A stretch of DNA of 64,000 nucleotides, taken from assembly GCA_009693785.1 (NCBI GenBank), contig SHWP01000001.1, positions 86,756-150,755 of the forward strand, in the 5' to 3' direction. This stretch comes from Rhodospirillaceae bacterium (GTDB lineage Bacteria; Pseudomonadota; Alphaproteobacteria; Rhodospirillales; Rhodospirillaceae). The notes beneath the pieces are model-generated. The model saw nothing but the letters and a program-made list of their open reading frames with translations. It made no database searches and was not told where the DNA came from. Numbering within the stretch: position 1 is the first letter of the stretch; each line of letters starts with the position of its first letter. Below are positions 54,748-63,374 of the stretch, one piece after another. A program made the translations under genes and the position numbers.

Positions 54748-56301
54748 ATGCCCATTACGCAGTTCCGCACTTTAGCAAAGATAAAACTCTACGGCCTTAG
54801 CATTGGACTCGCGCTGGGGTTGGCGCTGTTTATGTCAGGCGCATCGGCCAAAACCATTCGCATCGGCGTGGCCCAATGGCCACCAGCCATGGGCAATCCC
54901 TATGGTCAGCAGATGCAAGGCGCGGTGCATCCATTTCCGGGCATATTCGACGCACTGACGTACATGGATTCGCAGGGGCGAACGCAGCCGGGCCTTGCCC
55001 TGTCGTGGCGCTCGGACCGGGCCAACACCTGGACATTCACGCTGCGACCCGGCGTGCGCTTTATCAACGGTGAGCCGTTCAATGCCGCCGCCGTCGTGGC
55101 CATGATCGAGTGGCTGAAATCCCCCGATGCACAGCGATACTTTTATGCTCCTGAAGTGAAAAATATCGCAAGCGTCAACGCGCTCGATGACATGACGGTT
55201 GTTTTTAAAACTCATCAACCCGATGTCATTTTACCCAAGCGCCTCAGCTTACTGTTGGTGGTGCCGCCCAGGCTGTGGCAGGAGGCGGGGGTTGAGGGTT
55301 TCTCGCAGCGCCCGCGCGGCAGTGGTGCGTTCACGATTGAATCGTGGGGCCGCGATAAAGGCGTCTATGCTCTTGAAGCCCAAACGGGCTCTTGGCGGCC
55401 AGCCAAACATCTCAACCGCGTCGAATTTCGCATTTTGCCCGAGCAAACCACCCGCGTTCAGGCGTTGACGACCGGTCAAATCGATATCGCCTACATCATT
55501 GGTTATGAGGACATCGACACGCTCAAAGCACAAGGGTTCAACATCGTCATCAACCCCATCGCCACAGCCAGCGCTATTGCGTTATCCAACTTCAACAAGA
55601 ACTCACCGTTGGCCGACAAACGCGTCCGCCAGGCCATGAACTATGCGGTCAATCGCACGGCCATTGCTCGGGCGATTTTGCACGGAACGGTCAAACCTGC
55701 GGCCAATGGCATCGAACCCGGCGTGTTTGGCTATGACCCCGATGTGATTCCATACCCCTACGACCCCGCCAAGGCGCGCGCCTTGCTGGCCGAGGCCGGA
55801 TACGCCGATGGATTTAAATTGAAGGCCACCGTGCTGACGGTGGGTGCGCCAGATGCACCGGCAGTGTTTCAGCAAGTCGCGCAAGACTTGGCGGCAGTTG
55901 TCATATCGATGGAACTCAACGGCGTGCTTGGCACCGACTGGGTGCAGATGTGGACCTCGGGCGATTGGCGCGGGGCTGACGCGCTCTCATCCAATTGGAA
56001 TGGCGCCACTTACATGGACGCGGGCCGCGCGCTGGAATCTTACACGTGCGCCAGGGCCCAGCCGTTTTTCTGCGCCCCCGAGGTGGAGGACATTTTCGCG
56101 CGCAGCAATGTGGAGTTCGACGAGAACAAACGCGAGATCCAGCTGCGTCAGGCATTGGCAATTTTGTACGACCTTGCACCGACGATCTACCTGTTTCCGC
56201 AACCCGAGATCATGGCCGTCTCGCCTAAAGTGAAGAACATGGTATTCCGCGGACGCTACTTGGACTGGACCGAGGTGGATATTGAGGAGCCGGTGCCGTG
56301 A
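54748..56301 (+). CDS. Family-5 ABC substrate-binding protein
   Basis: A 517-residue paralogue of the preceding gene, with intact frame. A signal peptide ends near residue 35 (SGASAK). The mature protein begins TIRIGVAQWPPAMGNPYGQQM, and the family-5 segments AVVAMIEWLKSPDAQRYFYAPEV, PDVILPKRLSLLLVV and GVFGYDPDVIPYPYDPAKARALLAEAGY are complete. It would bind a peptide-like solute in the periplasm, but there are no permease or ATPase genes adjacent. The two copies arose by tandem duplication. The 140-base gap before it holds no gene. Confidence 0.85.
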   Translation: MPITQFRTLAKIKLYGLSIGLALGLALFMSGASAKTIRIGVAQWPPAMGNPYGQQMQGAVHPFPGIFDALTYMDSQGRTQPGLALSWRSDRANTWTFTLRPGVRFINGEPFNAAAVVAMIEWLKSPDAQRYFYAPEVKNIASVNALDDMTVVFKTHQPDVILPKRLSLLLVVPPRLWQEAGVEGFSQRPRGSGAFTIESWGRDKGVYALEAQTGSWRPAKHLNRVEFRILPEQTTRVQALTTGQIDIAYIIGYEDIDTLKAQGFNIVINPIATASAIALSNFNKNSPLADKRVRQAMNYAVNRTAIARAILHGTVKPAANGIEPGVFGYDPDVIPYPYDPAKARALLAEAGYADGFKLKATVLTVGAPDAPAVFQQVAQDLAAVVISMELNGVLGTDWVQMWTSGDWRGADALSSNWNGATYMDAGRALESYTCARAQPFFCAPEVEDIFARSNVEFDENKREIQLRQALAILYDLAPTIYLFPQPEIMAVSPKVKNMVFRGRYLDWTEVDIEEPVP

Positions 56302-56341
56302 TGGTGCTCAAGGCCTTTGATAACAACGTGAAACCGTTCTG

Positions 56342-56590
56342 ATGTTCGCCACTTACCTTCGCATCGCCGTCATCATCCTCGCGCTGATTGGCGCGGTGAT
56401 ATTGTTTGCCTTTGCCTTCACCACGGCAGCAGTGGTGTTACTGGTGGTGTTGTTGATCGGGTTTATCTTCGGACGCGGCAGCGTCAGCCGTTGGGTTGTC
56501 GTGCGGCGCAGTTCATCAAACACTCAGCGCGGGCCGATTACCATCGACCACGACCCCAAGGATTTACCAAATCGCGACAAGACCGAGTAA
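56342..56590 (+). CDS. Small two-helix membrane protein
   Basis: An 82-residue protein with two hydrophobic helices (about 7-27 and 29-48) followed by a short basic, then acidic cytoplasmic tail (RWVVVRRSSSNTQRGPITI). No family recognised. It follows the binding protein by 40 bases and ends 15 bases before the convergent molybdopterin oxidoreductase gene. Short membrane proteins of this size are often accessory subunits, but no partner can be named. Confidence 0.55.
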   Translation: MFATYLRIAVIILALIGAVILFAFAFTTAAVVLLVVLLIGFIFGRGSVSRWVVVRRSSSNTQRGPITIDHDPKDLPNRDKTE

Positions 56591-56604
56591 ACGTGAAGCC
56601 TTTA

Positions 56605-58950
56605 TCACCGCTCGATGATAGTGGGTGGTGCGAAGACGCTTACAGCTGGAACCTCGCCTGCCCAGCGCTCGATCTCGACCAGGCAGGTTTGGGCCGATGA
56701 ACCTTGCGCCAGCTTCGAGGTGCCCGCATCACGCGTCAGCACATTAGCATTGCCATGAACACAGAAGGGCAGCTCATTGCCCCGCGTGGCTGCCGAAGCC
56801 GCCGCCGGATCGAACCACGCCCCCGTGGCCAATTGAAGAACGCCAGGGCGCACCTGATCGGTGATCACCGCACCAGCCAGGCACGAGCCGCGATCGTTCA
56901 ATAGCCTTACCACGTCGCCGGACGTTATCTTGCGCGCCGAGGCATCAATGGGGTGAATCCACACCGGCTCGCGGCCTTGCACTTTGCTAGCCTGGGCGTG
57001 CGCACCATTATCGTACTGACTATGCAATCTCGTGCGCGGCTGGTTCGAAATGAGATGCAACGGGTATTGTTTGGCACGGGTTGCACCCAGCCATTCCGCT
57101 GGCTCGAACCATGTGGCATGACCAGGGCAATCGTAATAGCCGAAGCCCGCGATGCGCTCGGAAAAAATTTCAATCTTGCCGCTGGGCGTGGCAAGTTTGT
57201 GTGCAACCGGATCCTTGCGAAAATCCGCAAGAAAAACCTGTCCCGCGCCACGTTCGGGAAATTCGACATAGCCCTGCTGCCAGAAAGCATCAAAGCCGGG
57301 CATGGTCACGCCAACCTTCTCCGCGCGTTCCTGCCAGCGTTGATACAGCAACCCAATCCAGCCCATTTCATCGCGGCCATCGGTAAAAGCTTCGGCCAAT
57401 CCCAATCGCGCGGCGAGGACTGCGAAAATGTCGTGGTCGCTGCGGGCCTGCCCAAAGGGCTCGACCGCTTTGTGCATGGCCAGCGCATAGGTATCTTGTA
57501 GCGCGCCGGTGATATCGTTGCGTTCCAGTGTCGTTGTCACTGGCAGCACAATATCAGCGTGTCGCGCATTGGCGTTCCACCAGGCCTCGTGAACAATGAC
57601 GGTTTCCGGCCTTTGCCAAGCCCGCACCAACCGGCCCAAGTTTTGGTGGTGATGGAACGGATTACCGCCGCACCAATAAACGATTCTTGCATCGGGGTAG
57701 GTCAAGCGTTGACCGTTGTAATCGAACACAGCGCCTGGGTTTTCCAGCATGTCAGTGATGCGCGCGACGGGAATGAAGGCTTTGACCGGGTTGGCGGGCA
57801 CAGTGAGCGATGGCGGATGAATGCGCGAACCTCCGGCCCCGATGCCGTTGGCAGCGCCGTAGCCAAAACCGATACCACCGCCGGGAAGGCCAATTTGTCC
57901 CAGCATGGCCGCCAGCGTGATCGCCATCCAATAGGTTTGTTCGCCATGATCGGCGCGTTGCAATGACCACGATATCGTAATCAATATGCGTCGCGCGGCC
58001 ATGTCATGGGCGAGTTGACGAATCATTTCGGGTGGCACGCCGGTGATGCGGCTGGCCCAATCGGCGTCTTTGGGCACACCATCGCTTTGTCCGATCAGGT
58101 AAGGCCTAAACTTCTCCCAACCCACGCAATGCGAGTTAAGAAAGGCCTCGTCGGCCAAGCCGTCGGTCACTAACGTATGTGCAAGGCCTAACATCAAGGC
58201 CACGTCGGTATTGGGGCGCGGGGCAATCCACTGCGCCTTCAAAAAATCTGCCGCATCGTCACGCATGGCGCTGACCGAGACGACTTTCACGCCGCGCGCA
58301 GCCAAGCGTTGTTGGGCCTCACGTGCGACGTGTTTACCAAAGCCGCCGCCATGTACTTGGCTGTTCTTTAACGCAAGGCCGCCAAAGGCGACGATCAGTT
58401 GGGTGTGGTCGGCAATCACATCCCAAGTACTCATCTGGTTGGTGAGGCCCCAGAAGTCGCCCATGACATGGGGCACGATGACTTCCGCCGCACCGGCAGA
58501 ATAGGTGTTGACCGAAAACGCATGGCCGCCGAACAGATTCAAAAACCGCCGCAATTGACCCTGGGCATGGTGGAAACGCCCTGCACTGGCCCAGCCATAG
58601 GAGCCAGCGAAGATCGACGCATTGCCGTGAATTTGTTTTACGCGGCTCAGTTCGGCTGCGGCGATATCAAGCGCCTCGTCCCACGGCACGGCAACAAAGG
58701 GCTCGCTCCCACGTGCATTGCCATCGCGGCGCGCGCCATGTTTCAGCCAGCCTTGGCGAATCATGGGCTGGGCAATTCTGACCGCATCGGACAATGCGCC
58801 GGGCATGGAGCGCCCACTCGGCGAGGGGTCCGGGTCGGCGGCAAAGCCATGCATGGACGTGACCGCGCCGTCCTTCACCTCAGCGCGGTAGGCACCCCAG
58901 TGGGTAACGGTCGGAATCAGACGCGTAATGGAGTCGTTGTCCATGTCCAT
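56605..58950 (-). CDS. Molybdopterin-dependent oxidoreductase, BisC/TorA/DMSO-reductase type
   Basis: A 781-residue enzyme of the DMSO-reductase family, closest in pattern to biotin sulfoxide reductase (BisC). It has no N-terminal [4Fe-4S] motif and no evident Tat signal, so it is probably cytoplasmic. The Mo-ligand Ser lies in SYGWASAGRFHHAQ. Other cofactor contacts are in FGGLALKNSQVHGGG, IYWCGGNPFHHHQN and the C-terminal NDRGSCLAGAVITD region. It reduces a sulfoxide or N-oxide using cytoplasmic electron donors. Convergent with the small membrane protein; divergent from the VOC gene at 59.0 kb (68 bases). Confidence 0.85.
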   Translation of the reverse strand: MDMDNDSITRLIPTVTHWGAYRAEVKDGAVTSMHGFAADPDPSPSGRSMPGALSDAVRIAQPMIRQGWLKHGARRDGNARGSEPFVAVPWDEALDIAAAELSRVKQIHGNASIFAGSYGWASAGRFHHAQGQLRRFLNLFGGHAFSVNTYSAGAAEVIVPHVMGDFWGLTNQMSTWDVIADHTQLIVAFGGLALKNSQVHGGGFGKHVAREAQQRLAARGVKVVSVSAMRDDAADFLKAQWIAPRPNTDVALMLGLAHTLVTDGLADEAFLNSHCVGWEKFRPYLIGQSDGVPKDADWASRITGVPPEMIRQLAHDMAARRILITISWSLQRADHGEQTYWMAITLAAMLGQIGLPGGGIGFGYGAANGIGAGGSRIHPPSLTVPANPVKAFIPVARITDMLENPGAVFDYNGQRLTYPDARIVYWCGGNPFHHHQNLGRLVRAWQRPETVIVHEAWWNANARHADIVLPVTTTLERNDITGALQDTYALAMHKAVEPFGQARSDHDIFAVLAARLGLAEAFTDGRDEMGWIGLLYQRWQERAEKVGVTMPGFDAFWQQGYVEFPERGAGQVFLADFRKDPVAHKLATPSGKIEIFSERIAGFGYYDCPGHATWFEPAEWLGATRAKQYPLHLISNQPRTRLHSQYDNGAHAQASKVQGREPVWIHPIDASARKITSGDVVRLLNDRGSCLAGAVITDQVRPGVLQLATGAWFDPAAASAATRGNELPFCVHGNANVLTRDAGTSKLAQGSSAQTCLVEIERWAGEVPAVSVFAPPTIIER

Positions 58951-59018
58951 AATCTAAACCGTTTCGAGGGGTGCTGTCCTGGCCTATGCTAGCCGCCCAA
59001 TTGATTAGGGAAGGTGTC

Positions 59019-59546
59019 ATGACGAAGTTTGGGTTGCTCTCGGCTATCTTTTTAAGTGCATGGTTTAGCGTAGCCAGCGCGCAAGAATCGGCGGTCTCGT
59101 CGACCTATTTACGCTCAGCTATTTTCGTGGCCGACCGCGCTGCCACCGTGAAGTTCTTCCGCGATGTGATGGGCTATGAGGAAACCGGCACGAACGATCT
59201 GGCTTCGGCGGGCGAAAATGACCCACTTGGCTTGCCGATGGGTGCTAAACGAACCTTGACCGGCATGAAGTCGAAAGATGGAGCAGGCTTGTCGATCATG
59301 GGGATCGATCACCCCGACTTCAAACCGCTGGCCCGGCCCACAGGCATTGGCAACGCCGGTGGCGATGTGATGTTCGTGCATCAAGTGACCAACATCAAAG
59401 AAATCGAGCGTCGCGCCAAGGCGGGCGGTTACAAGGTGATCCGTGACGCCGCGCCATCACCCTCGGGCAAGTCATTGCAAATGTTCCTGCGAGATCCGAA
59501 CGGCGTGCGGCTCGAACTGTACGAGGTGCTGCCGGAGAAGAAGTAA
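59019..59546 (+). CDS. Exported VOC-fold (glyoxalase-like) protein
   Basis: A 175-residue VOC protein with a signal peptide (about 1-22, LLSAIFLSAWFSVASAQ). The single VOC module runs from LRSAIFVADRAATVKFFRDVMGY to MFLRDPNGVRLELYEVLPE. GGGAAGGTG precedes ATG 59019. The Glu in RLELYEVL is a candidate metal ligand. Being secreted, it would act on periplasmic ligands, unlike cytoplasmic glyoxalases. The stop overlaps the start of a VOC remnant (TAATG). Confidence 0.8.
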   Translation: MTKFGLLSAIFLSAWFSVASAQESAVSSTYLRSAIFVADRAATVKFFRDVMGYEETGTNDLASAGENDPLGLPMGAKRTLTGMKSKDGAGLSIMGIDHPDFKPLARPTGIGNAGGDVMFVHQVTNIKEIERRAKAGGYKVIRDAAPSPSGKSLQMFLRDPNGVRLELYEVLPEKK

Positions 59547-59692
59547 TGCGTTGGCGTGCGGCGCTGGCCGGTGGATATAAAGTGTTGAACGCGCCTAGCC
59601 TGTCGCACTCTGGGGCTGCCAAACAAATGTATCTCCGCGACCCGAAGGGTCTCAAGATCGAGTTGAACGAGATTTTAAAAAAACCGAACTAA
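59546..59692 (+). pseudogene. Truncated VOC remnant (48 residues)
   Basis: A short open frame starting at the ATG that overlaps the upstream stop. It encodes a 48-residue peptide containing AGGYKVLNAPSLSHSG and MYLRDPKGLKIELNEI, the C-terminal third of a VOC domain. The upstream two-thirds are absent. It resembles the end of the preceding gene (GGYKVIRDAA, MFLRDPNGVRLELYEV), so it is a remnant of a tandem copy. Confidence 0.75.
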
Positions 59693-59711
59693 TCAAACCG
59701 CGAGAACACAC

Positions 59712-60182
59712 ATGGCGCATGCATACCTTAAACGAACCACGTTCCTCGTACCCAACGCTGAGGAGGCTGCGGGTTTTTACATGCACGTTTTTGGCATGAC
59801 CAAATGGTACGACAGCAAGGTGGCGGTACATTGGGCCTTTCCGCCCGCCGCCCCCGACCAAGCTCCTTGTCACCTGATTTTGCTCAAGGCTGAAGACCCC
59901 GCTATTGGCATGCTGGGGATGATGCAATATCTCGACCAGCCCTTCGATTCGGGCGTGAAAAAGGGCCGCACCAAGGTGCAGATGGGCGACCCATTGTTGG
60001 TATTCGAAACCAAAGATGTCGATGGCATCTACCAGCGCGCGAAGGAGAAGGGGGCAACCATCGTTGCCCCACCCATGAACTGGGAGGTGCCCGGTTTTAA
60101 CGGCGGCCCGCCGATCAAATTGCGCACAATGTCGATGTTCGACCCCAACGGCGTTTACATGGAGGTAAACTTTAAACGATAA
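59712..60182 (+). CDS. VOC-fold protein
   Basis: A 156-residue VOC-family protein without signal peptide. The module runs from LKRTTFLVPNAEEAAGFYMHVFGM to MSMFDPNGVYMEVNFKR, with a Glu in the terminal strand (YMEVNF) and several His/Asp along the cavity side. It may be a glyoxalase-like or dioxygenase-like enzyme. It is 19 bases after the VOC remnant, so the region holds three VOC-derived genes in a row. Function unknown. Confidence 0.78.
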   Translation: MAHAYLKRTTFLVPNAEEAAGFYMHVFGMTKWYDSKVAVHWAFPPAAPDQAPCHLILLKAEDPAIGMLGMMQYLDQPFDSGVKKGRTKVQMGDPLLVFETKDVDGIYQRAKEKGATIVAPPMNWEVPGFNGGPPIKLRTMSMFDPNGVYMEVNFKR

Positions 60183-60204
60183 AGACCGTCTCATTGGTCT
60201 TTAT
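60179..60204 (+). terminator. Hairpin after the VOC gene
   Basis: ATAAAGACC at 60179-60187 and GGTCTTTAT at 60196-60204 form a perfect 9-bp stem with an 8-base loop, starting in the VOC stop codon. It has only a short T tract (TTTAT), so it is a probable but not ideal rho-independent terminator. Confidence 0.5.
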
Positions 60205-60220
60205 CCTCGTGTGACTCCTC

Positions 60221-61060
60221 GTGTTCAGCGCCATATCCAAGACTATCAAGCCCCGCCGCCGCGACCTCATTGGTGGCTTCGAGGTCGCCCGGGCCTTGCC
60301 CACCGCCGAACAACGCTCGGTCGGCCCATTTGTTTTCTTCGATCATATGGGCCCGGCCAAGTTCGCTGCCGGTAAGGGTCTCGATGTGCGCCCGCACCCC
60401 CATGTTGGACTGGCCACGGTCACTTACCTCTTCGAAGGTGAGATCATGCATCGCGATAGCCTGGGCTCCGAGCAGGCGATTAAACCGGGCGATGTCAACT
60501 GGATGGTGGCGGGCGCTGGCATCGTTCATTCCGAACGCACGCGCACCGAATTGCGTCGGGCCGGACACTCGCTGCATGGCATTCAGCTTTGGCTGGCGTT
60601 GCCGAAGGAACACGAAAATACCAAGCCGGTCTTCGTTCATCATCCGGCGGCGAAATTGCCAACGCTCAATCGCGGTGATGTCAACGTGCGCCTTATTCTC
60701 GGTCGCGGTCTGGGTTTAAAGCCATCGCCGGTGAAGGTGCTGAGCGACATGCTTTACGCCGACGCCATGCTGGCCGATCGCGCGTCGTTTGAAATTCCAC
60801 CCGACCATGCCGAACGGGCAATTTATGTCATCGACGGAGCTGTAGAAATTTCGGGTCAAGTGGTCGAGGCAGGCACCATGGCGGTATTTTTGCCCGAGGT
60901 GGCAATCACCATTCATGCCCAAGGCAATACTCGGTTCATGATTCTTGGCGGGGCCCCCATGGACGGCCCGCGCCAGTTATGGTGGAACTTTGTTGCGAGC
61001 GATCAGGCCAAGCTCGACGCCGCGCGCCGATTGGACCACGGCCACAACGAATGGATTTAA
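60221..61060 (+). CDS. Pirin family protein
   Basis: A 279-residue bicupin of the pirin family. N-terminal cupin metal ligands are in RPHPHVGLATVTYLFEGEIMHRDSLG (H, H, H and E pattern), and NWMVAGAGIVHSERT is the pirin signature. The C-terminal cupin begins near residue 165 (VLSDMLYADAMLADRASFEIPPD). Bacterial members include quercetinase-like dioxygenases and regulators. The start is a GTG at 60221. Family certain, activity unknown. Confidence 0.88.
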   Translation: MFSAISKTIKPRRRDLIGGFEVARALPTAEQRSVGPFVFFDHMGPAKFAAGKGLDVRPHPHVGLATVTYLFEGEIMHRDSLGSEQAIKPGDVNWMVAGAGIVHSERTRTELRRAGHSLHGIQLWLALPKEHENTKPVFVHHPAAKLPTLNRGDVNVRLILGRGLGLKPSPVKVLSDMLYADAMLADRASFEIPPDHAERAIYVIDGAVEISGQVVEAGTMAVFLPEVAITIHAQGNTRFMILGGAPMDGPRQLWWNFVASDQAKLDAARRLDHGHNEWI

Positions 61061-61129
61061 AAAGGGCGGGCGGTTTACGCTGCCCCCGGGCGAGAAAGAG
61101 TTCATCACTTTGCCAAAGTATTAGGGCCA

Positions 61130-62536
61130 CTAGCTTTTTTGCAAAATCGCGCGGGCCTCGCGCTCGCCCGATTCCATTGCGGCTTCCAGACCCACACCCG
61201 TCTCGGCCAAGTGCTCGCCGGAAAAATGCACCCGGCCCCAAGGTTCGAACATCGCCGCGCCAAACGCCGTAACTTGGCCCGGCTTGAAGTAGTGGTACCC
61301 GCCCTTGAATAGCGGATTGACGGCCCACGAATCGGCCCCCAGGTAATCGACCTTTCCTTTTGATGCCGGGCGCAGCTTTGCTAATTCGGACGTTATGGCT
61401 TGCCCGCGTTCGGCATCGCTCATGGCATCGAAACGCGAGCAGCCGCGTCCGCGTAACTCGACCATTAGGGCTGGTGTGTCGTGGCCGGGCTCGTCGAACA
61501 GTTTCGAAACCATTTCTAGCGGACTGTCGGTGAACATCGTGGGAGGAAATCCATCGCTCTCCCAAAACGGCGCACGGGAGATGAGGTGAATGTGCGTCGC
61601 ATGCACGGCGGACAATTCCCGAATCGCTCGGCCAATGCCGCCGCGCGGCGCGGGGTCGAACGTTACGCCAGCAAGCGCTGGGAAAGGAACAGTACAAAGC
61701 GCAAAATCCGCCGAGTAAACTGACCCATCGGCGCACCGCGCCTCAACTTTGGCAAGGCCGCTTGTCATGGCTCTCACACGCTTGCCGAAGTGCACGTCGT
61801 TGCGCAATGCAACGGCCATGGCTTCCGGTAGGGCCGAACTGCCGCCTTGAATGTAACGCGCCGTACTGCCGAACTCGGCTGCTTCCGATTGTTTATGACG
61901 GCGGAACAAATGCAGGGCCGACACGCCATCGAGTCCCATACTGGTGGCCGCGAACTCCATTATCCGCAACGCTTCAGCAGAAACCCCTAACGATGCGGCC
62001 AAGGGCTTAAAGGCCACGTCGTATTTCTGAAATTCTGGTTTGCGCCAGGCCGTCAAGTCGGGCAGCGGATTGATTTTTGTCAGCACCCGAAAGCGCAAGG
62101 TGTTGGGCGGAAAGCCGCGCTCTTCGCCAACGAGTTTGTTAGAAACCGACGATGGCCAATCTTTAAGGTTGATTGCCGCTCCACCAATGTTCACTGCGGT
62201 GCCGTGCATGGGTGTTGGCCGTTTATAAAGACCAACGCCGAGTTGTTTGATGCGCGCTTGAGTGCGAGTGTAACTGTCGTGCACCTGCCGAGCGCCGCCT
62301 TCGGGCGCGCCTTCCAGGTCACGGCGGCTGTGAATTCGGCCACCGACACGGTTGCTGGCTTCCAGCACCGTGACGTGCGCTCCGCCATCCTGCAAATGAA
62401 GTGCTGCATTCAGCCCCGCGAGGCCCGCGCCGATAACGATCACGTCGGTTTTGGCGGCCGCGCGGGCGTGGTGTCCCCATGCCGTCATGGCGCTCGCCGC
62501 TCCCAAAAGTGTGCGTCGTGCCGTTGAGGTTGCCAT
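61130..62536 (-). CDS. Tat-exported FAD amine-oxidase-family protein (second)
   Basis: A 468-residue flavin oxidase paralogous to the one at 51.6-53.1 kb. A twin-arginine signal (TARRTLLGAASAM) and a cleavage near AHAAAK suggest periplasmic location. The FAD motif is DVIVIGAGLAGLNAALHLQ with VLEASNRVGGRIH, and the C-terminal motif is WGRVHFSGEHLAETGVGLEAAMESG. The ATG at 62536 puts the Tat motif at the N-terminus. It is convergent with pirin and divergent from the methyltransferase-like gene. No solute-binding proteins accompany this copy. Confidence 0.85.
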   Translation of the reverse strand: MATSTARRTLLGAASAMTAWGHHARAAAKTDVIVIGAGLAGLNAALHLQDGGAHVTVLEASNRVGGRIHSRRDLEGAPEGGARQVHDSYTRTQARIKQLGVGLYKRPTPMHGTAVNIGGAAINLKDWPSSVSNKLVGEERGFPPNTLRFRVLTKINPLPDLTAWRKPEFQKYDVAFKPLAASLGVSAEALRIMEFAATSMGLDGVSALHLFRRHKQSEAAEFGSTARYIQGGSSALPEAMAVALRNDVHFGKRVRAMTSGLAKVEARCADGSVYSADFALCTVPFPALAGVTFDPAPRGGIGRAIRELSAVHATHIHLISRAPFWESDGFPPTMFTDSPLEMVSKLFDEPGHDTPALMVELRGRGCSRFDAMSDAERGQAITSELAKLRPASKGKVDYLGADSWAVNPLFKGGYHYFKPGQVTAFGAAMFEPWGRVHFSGEHLAETGVGLEAAMESGEREARAILQKS

Positions 62537-62604
62537 GTCCCCACTATAGCAAGGGACGGGGCGCATCGTCGCTTGTCAAAACGCATTCCATGTATTGAAA
62601 TGCC

Positions 62605-63339
62605 ATGATGCATCTAAGGTTCAACCCTCGTTCTGCGGTTCGCTTGATCTTAGCGATCAGCCTCGCTGCCGTCTTAGCCACGGCGCAAGACGCCTATACA
62701 ACCAAACCGCCGTCGTCCGACGGCATTGGCAAAGTTTACATGGGCCGCGAGATCGCCCAAGTGATGGGCCACCTTGGCGCTTCATGGCTGGAACGCGGCG
62801 AGCGTGCGCAAGAAGAGGGCACCGAGTTACTTGTGAAAAACCTGCCGCTCAAGCCTACTGATGCCGCGGCCGACATTGGCGCAGGTACGGGCTATTTTAG
62901 TTTCCGTCTCGCCGCGAAAGTGCCGAGCGGCAAGGTCTATGCGGTCGATATTCAGCAGGAAATGCTCGATATCATCGAGGGCCGCAAACGCACGGGCCAA
63001 GTTTCAAATGTCATCACCGTGCTTGGCACCGAGAGCGATCCAAAGCTGCCTGAAAATGCGTTGGACCTCATTCTCATGGTCGACGCCTATCATGAGTTCA
63101 ATTATCCGCGCGAAATGGGCGAGGCGATGGTGCGGGCTTTGAAGCCCGGCGGGCGAATCGCTTTGGTGGAATACCGCTCCGAGGACGATGCAGTCCCGAT
63201 CAAGCGCCTGCATAAGATGACCGAGGCTCAGGCCAAAAAAGAAATGGCGGCGCTGGGCCTGACGTGGGTTGAGACAAAAGCGGAGCTGCCTTGGCAGCAC
63301 CTGATGTTTTTTCAAAAACCATCAGGTGCCGCGCATTAA
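62605..63339 (+). CDS. Class I SAM-methyltransferase-fold protein with a signal peptide
   Basis: A 244-residue methyltransferase-fold protein. Residues 1-28 form a signal peptide (RLILAISLAAVLATAQ). The catalytic fold carries motif I AADIGAGTGYFSFRLA and the acidic post-I residue in YAVDIQQ. Motif II and III equivalents are LDLILMVDAYHEFN and LKPGGRIALVEY. All SAM-binding elements look intact, yet the protein should be exported, where SAM is not normally available. It may bind another ligand, have a misread signal, or be kept on the cytoplasmic face. Confidence 0.78.
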   Translation: MMHLRFNPRSAVRLILAISLAAVLATAQDAYTTKPPSSDGIGKVYMGREIAQVMGHLGASWLERGERAQEEGTELLVKNLPLKPTDAAADIGAGTGYFSFRLAAKVPSGKVYAVDIQQEMLDIIEGRKRTGQVSNVITVLGTESDPKLPENALDLILMVDAYHEFNYPREMGEAMVRALKPGGRIALVEYRSEDDAVPIKRLHKMTEAQAKKEMAALGLTWVETKAELPWQHLMFFQKPSGAAH

Positions 63340-63374
63340 GGCTGCGCCAAACTCAGGATAAGAGTTTGGGAAAA

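Noticed and set aside
53088-56301. A complete peptide ABC transporter
   Set aside because: Only binding proteins are present; no permease or ATPase gene lies in or next to this region.
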